DNA from: an uncultured Peptoniphilaceae bacterium
Lineage (GTDB): Bacteria > Bacillota > Clostridia > Tissierellales > Peptoniphilaceae
Length of the DNA stretch: 64,000 nt
NCBI GenBank assembly: GCA_943912255.1
Contig: CALTTP010000009.1
Location: 1 to 64,000 of the forward strand
Reading direction: 5' to 3'
Shown: piece by piece, positions 61,685 through 64,000 of the stretch
Position numbering within the stretch: position 1 is the stretch's first letter
How the letters are laid out: each line of letters opens with the position of its first letter
The notes under the pieces: generated by a model
The model's database searches: none
What the model was told of the DNA's origin: nothing
Seen by the model: the letters and a program-made list of their open reading frames with translations, nothing else
Made by a program: the position numbers and the translations under genes

Positions 61685-61747
61685 TTATTTATAGTTAAAG
61701 TATACTATATTTTTAGGAGAAACGAGTTTAATTAAAAAGAAATCCAT
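61685..61747 (-). CDS. Short hydrophobic peptide in the MFS leader
   Basis: A 20-codon frame starting MDFFLIKLVS and ending NIVYFNYK, with one of the best ribosome binding sites in the region (GGAGGTGAGG, 7 bases from ATG). It lies between the palindrome promoter at 61805-61846 and the MFS gene, 20 bases from the latter. It could be a leader peptide tuning the transporter, or a short hydrophobic signalling peptide of the kind used by Rgg-type regulators. No database family is known to me. Confidence 0.45.
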   Translation of the reverse strand: MDFFLIKLVSPKNIVYFNYK

Positions 61748-61804
61748 TTCCTCACCTCCAAATATTTGTGAATATCTTAGATATATCCTTGACAACTAGA
61801 TTTT

Positions 61805-61846
61805 ATTATAAATCCGTAAAAAAGACTACCCAAAAATTTGGGTATT
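61805..61846 (-). promoter_or_regulatory. Palindrome-controlled promoter of the peptide-MFS unit
   Basis: ACTACCCAA-N4-TTGGGTATT (61825-61846). On the minus strand TTGGGT (61833-61828) is 17 bp from a perfect TATAAT (61810-61805). Same geometry as the other three copies. Confidence 0.75.
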
Positions 61847-62763
61847 TACTGTTTTTGTTTTAATAAGTTTAAATATGTTTTTCTTAAATTCTCATATTCT
61901 TCATTTCCACCAAATACTTTATAAAATTTCAACAGTATTTCTATTTCCGAATATAACTCTTTGTTTGGATTTGTTTTGCATAAATATTTAAAAAGAATCA
62001 TCTTAGTATAGTACGCCGTATATAAAGTCATAAAATCTTCATCTTCAATCTCTGAGATAAATTTGTAGCATTCTTGGTATTCTTCCATTAGAAAAAAATA
62101 TATTTCCACTATTCCAGCTGCTATCTCCAATCTTAAATTTAAATCTTCTGACTCTGTATCCATAATTTTTAAATATTTTAATATTTTATTAATACTTTCC
62201 TTATCTTCACTTTCTTTTAATAGATTTGCTCTGATTTTTAATTCTTCTAGTTCAATCTTTAAATTTAAAATATTACACTTTTCAAACTTCTTACATTTAA
62301 TATTGAAAGCCTTCTCCAAGGCTTTTAACCCTTCTCTATATTCCTTTTTTTAATTCTTTTGTTTCCCTAAAAAATAATAGAAAATTTTCCGTTCATAGGA
62401 ATCCTTTTCAAGATATATTTCATTTAAACTTGAGTAAAAATCAAGTTCCTCTAAGTATTTATCAAATTCCTTATATTTACCCAAAATATAGGCTTCCTCC
62501 AATAAATCGGTATAATTTTTAAATTTAATTTCTGGAAAATCTACATATTCGTGAATTTGATTTTTTATACCCGATTCAATTAATGTATCAAGTTCAATTA
62601 CAACCTCAGCTGAGGGTAATCGAATTCCCATTTCAATATTTTGAAGAGTATTTAATGAAATCCCTAATATTTCTGCCAATTTAAATTGGCTATAACCACG
62701 CTTTTTCCTACATTTTTTTACTTTATCTCCTATTTTTCGTTTTAGAGTTTCATGATTTTTCAA
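61846..62763 (-). pseudogene. Second XRE/RRNPP-like regulator, interrupted by an in-frame stop
   Basis: A paralogue of the regulator at 59332-60246. The N-terminal part (62763-62350) has the same helix-turn-helix (YSQFKLAEILGISLNTLQNI) and reaches YYFLGKQKN, then TAA at 62352-62350. The same frame continues to 61846 with KCKKFEKCNILNLKIELEEL and YKVFGGNEEYENLRKTY, matching the intact paralogue. A single T-to-A change (TTA to TAA), or a pair of compensating A-run indels, explains it. It also starts at TTG after GGTGAAGA. The DNA-binding half could still be made. Confidence 0.85.
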
Positions 62764-62876
62764 GTCTTCACCACTTTTCTCACTATAGATGATTTTATAA
62801 TTAAACCTATATATTGTTCGTATTAATATGAGTATGGTCCCATGAATAAGTTTTAATTACTCATTTATACAATTGT

Positions 62877-62916
62877 ATTGTAACATAAGAAATAGTAATA
62901 CCTAAAATTTTGGGTA
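62877..62916 (-). promoter_or_regulatory. Palindrome-controlled promoter of the second regulator
   Basis: A weaker copy: ACCTAA-N4-TTGGGT (62900-62915). On the minus strand TTAGGT (62905-62900) is 17 bp from TACAAT (62882-62877). Confidence 0.65.
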
Positions 62917-62974
62917 ATCTTTAAATCTATTACGGTATATGTTTTTTGTAATATTTCAACCAAACAGCCTACAA

Positions 62975-62996
62975 CAAAACCCCTTTTTCAAGGGGC
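62975..62996 (-). terminator. Terminator of the C26 amidotransferase unit
   Basis: On the minus strand CCCCTT, a short loop, AAGGGG and then TTTTG. Confidence 0.7.
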
Positions 62997-63003
62997 TATG
63001 CTT

Positions 63004-63702
63004 TTATTCTATCATATTCAAAAACTCTTGGAATATCTTTATATACTTGTCGTTATACTTATCTAGTTCTGGATGAAATTGTGTTCCGAAAATCGGAAGT
63101 CTTTCGTGTTCTACTCCTTCTATCATATCATCGGAAGCCCATGCAGTCACTTTAAGTCCTCGCCCTAGGTCTTTTACTCCTTGATGGTGAATGGAGTTGA
63201 CATAGTCACGTTCTCCTAAAACTCTTCGTAGAAGACTTCCTTCTACGGTTCTAATCATATGGTGATATTCATAGTTTTTATTGTTCTTGTCGGAATGTAG
63301 AAAGGGTTTGTCAAAGGTGGTGTAGATATCTTGGTGTAATGTTCCTCCAAAGACCACGTTAATAAGCTGCATTCCTCGGCAAACTCCAAAGACTGGGATT
63401 TCTCTGTCAATCGCCATATTAAGTAGGGCCATTTCTACAGTATCCCTATTGTACTGGGTCTCTTGCAACATTTCTGTGGCCTCTTCCCTATAGTACACCG
63501 TTGAGACATCAGCTCCTCCTGCAAGGATTAGTCCGTCAATTCTACTTATAAATTCTTCCATGGTTTCTTTATTTGGCTGTTGAGGGTACATTAAAGGCAT
63601 GGCTTTTAGCAAAAGCAATTTGTCCACAAAGCTATTGTTGGTTTCCTGTCTAGCTATGTCTTGATCCTTTGTCCAAAGGGGTATTCCTATTATCTTAGTC
63701 AT
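63004..63702 (-). CDS. Gamma-glutamyl-gamma-aminobutyrate hydrolase-like protein (peptidase C26)
   Basis: A 232-residue class I glutamine-amidotransferase-like hydrolase. The triad is visible: nucleophilic Cys in VFGVCRGMQLINVVFGG, and His/Glu in FGTQFHPELDKY. Other family marks are DGLILAGGADVSTVYY and SIHHQGVKDLGRGL. PuuD-type members cleave gamma-glutamyl-GABA; Clostridial members may act on other gamma-glutamyl amides. Its ATG overlaps by 8 bases the end of the next C26 frame upstream, so they form a tandem operon. Confidence 0.9.
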   Translation of the reverse strand: MTKIIGIPLWTKDQDIARQETNNSFVDKLLLLKAMPLMYPQQPNKETMEEFISRIDGLILAGGADVSTVYYREEATEMLQETQYNRDTVEMALLNMAIDREIPVFGVCRGMQLINVVFGGTLHQDIYTTFDKPFLHSDKNNKNYEYHHMIRTVEGSLLRRVLGERDYVNSIHHQGVKDLGRGLKVTAWASDDMIEGVEHERLPIFGTQFHPELDKYNDKYIKIFQEFLNMIE

Positions 63703-64000
63703 CCTTACCCTCCCTTTTGAAGAATTCCTTTAATATTCGTATCCCTTGATCTTCTTCAAAATCTTCTAGGTTAAACTGTAATCCTAGATAGTTAAAACTT
63801 TCATCAAGGGGTTCCACTGCTTCTACTATTCCATCATAGGACCACGCTGTAACTCTCATCTTTTCTCCTAGTTCTTTTATTGCCTGTTTATGGTTTGATG
63901 GAACTACAAGTCTCGGGCTTTGAAATAGATCTTTTAGTAAGGACCTGTTTTTCAAGGTTATAAAGTGATAGGTCTTTTCAGATTCTCCTCGGTGATATAT
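63695..64000 (-). CDS. C-terminal part of a second C26 amidotransferase-like protein (runs off the window)
   Basis: The frame is open to the window edge (102 codons visible), so the N-terminal half with the nucleophilic Cys is not seen. It matches its neighbour: RLVVPSNHKQAIKELGEKMR, VTAWSYDGIVEAVEP and NYLGLQFNLEDFEE. Where active enzymes have Q-F/W-H-P-E, this one has QFNLE, so the catalytic histidine is replaced by Asn. It may be a catalytically dead partner or a diverging duplicate. Confidence 0.75.
   Translation of the reverse strand: MYHRGESEKTYHFITLKNRSLLKDLFQSPRLVVPSNHKQAIKELGEKMRVTAWSYDGIVEAVEPLDESFNYLGLQFNLEDFEEDQGIRILKEFFKREGKDD

Noticed and set aside
1..64000. CRISPR arrays, rRNA, tRNA, insertion sequences or prophage genes
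   Set aside because: No regularly spaced repeats, RNA gene sequences, transposase or integrase motifs were seen.

Overview
This is a low-GC, Gram-positive-type chromosome segment. The gene families and order (one S10-spc-alpha ribosomal cluster, the clostridial SCIFF peptide with its radical SAM maturase, YitT, BceAB-like transporters, a THF riboswitch) point to an anaerobic Clostridia/Tissierellia member. A Peptoniphilaceae-type organism is a reasonable guess, but that is inference from style and not from a marker search. No rRNA, tRNA, CRISPR array or insertion sequence was recognised.

Layout. 0.1-2 kb (minus): an L,D-transpeptidase and a small unknown protein. 2.3-17.1 kb (minus): an unbroken ribosomal supercluster from rpsJ to rpsD with secY, adk, infA and rpoA, driven by a near-consensus promoter and a ~200-nt leader. 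17.2-19.6 kb (plus): a secreted unknown and an O-antigen-ligase-like protein. 19.8-22.9 kb: SCIFF precursor, its radical SAM maturase and an Orn/Lys/Arg decarboxylase. 22.9-24.9 kb: GntR regulator plus ABC transporter. 25-27 kb (minus): a lipoprotein and a broken caspase-like secreted protease gene. 27.2-29.4 kb: glycosyltransferase and UDP-GlcNAc 2-epimerase. 29.4-35.4 kb (minus): two secreted or anchored proteins and a Bce-type peptide-sensing/resistance module. 35.5-44 kb: yajC, then a mannose-family PTS facing a GalNAc/galactosamine catabolic operon (agaS-nagA-lacC-lacD-gntR). Identical operator half-sites lie before both arms. 44-51.8 kb: queH, lipA, lplA, yitT, folP and a THF-riboswitch-controlled folE-HD-folBK operon.

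51.8-64 kb is accessory and partly decaying. It holds a frameshifted SDR gene, a DUF4256 pseudogene, an unknown 533-residue membrane protein, a LysR regulator and the most interesting locus of the window. That locus has a 26-codon Cys-containing peptide gene, a radical SAM/SPASM enzyme and an ABC exporter, followed by two paralogous XRE-type regulators with long helical C-terminal regions (one interrupted by a stop) and a broken MFS transporter. The four transcription units of this locus each carry the same palindrome (ACCCAA-N4-TTGGGT). In each, the inner arm sits at the -35 position exactly 17 bp from a -10-like hexamer. This looks like a self-contained, probably peptide-responsive RiPP regulon. 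A 20-codon peptide gene with a strong ribosome binding site sits in the MFS leader and could be a signal. The window ends in two class I glutamine-amidotransferase-like (peptidase C26) genes, the last running off the edge.

How the parts work together. The PTS would import and phosphorylate GalNAc or galactosamine; NagA deacetylates, AgaS deaminates/isomerises to tagatose-6-P, LacC phosphorylates and LacD cleaves to triose phosphates. FolE, FolBK and FolP supply three folate steps under tetrahydrofolate feedback. LplA and LipA charge lipoyl domains.
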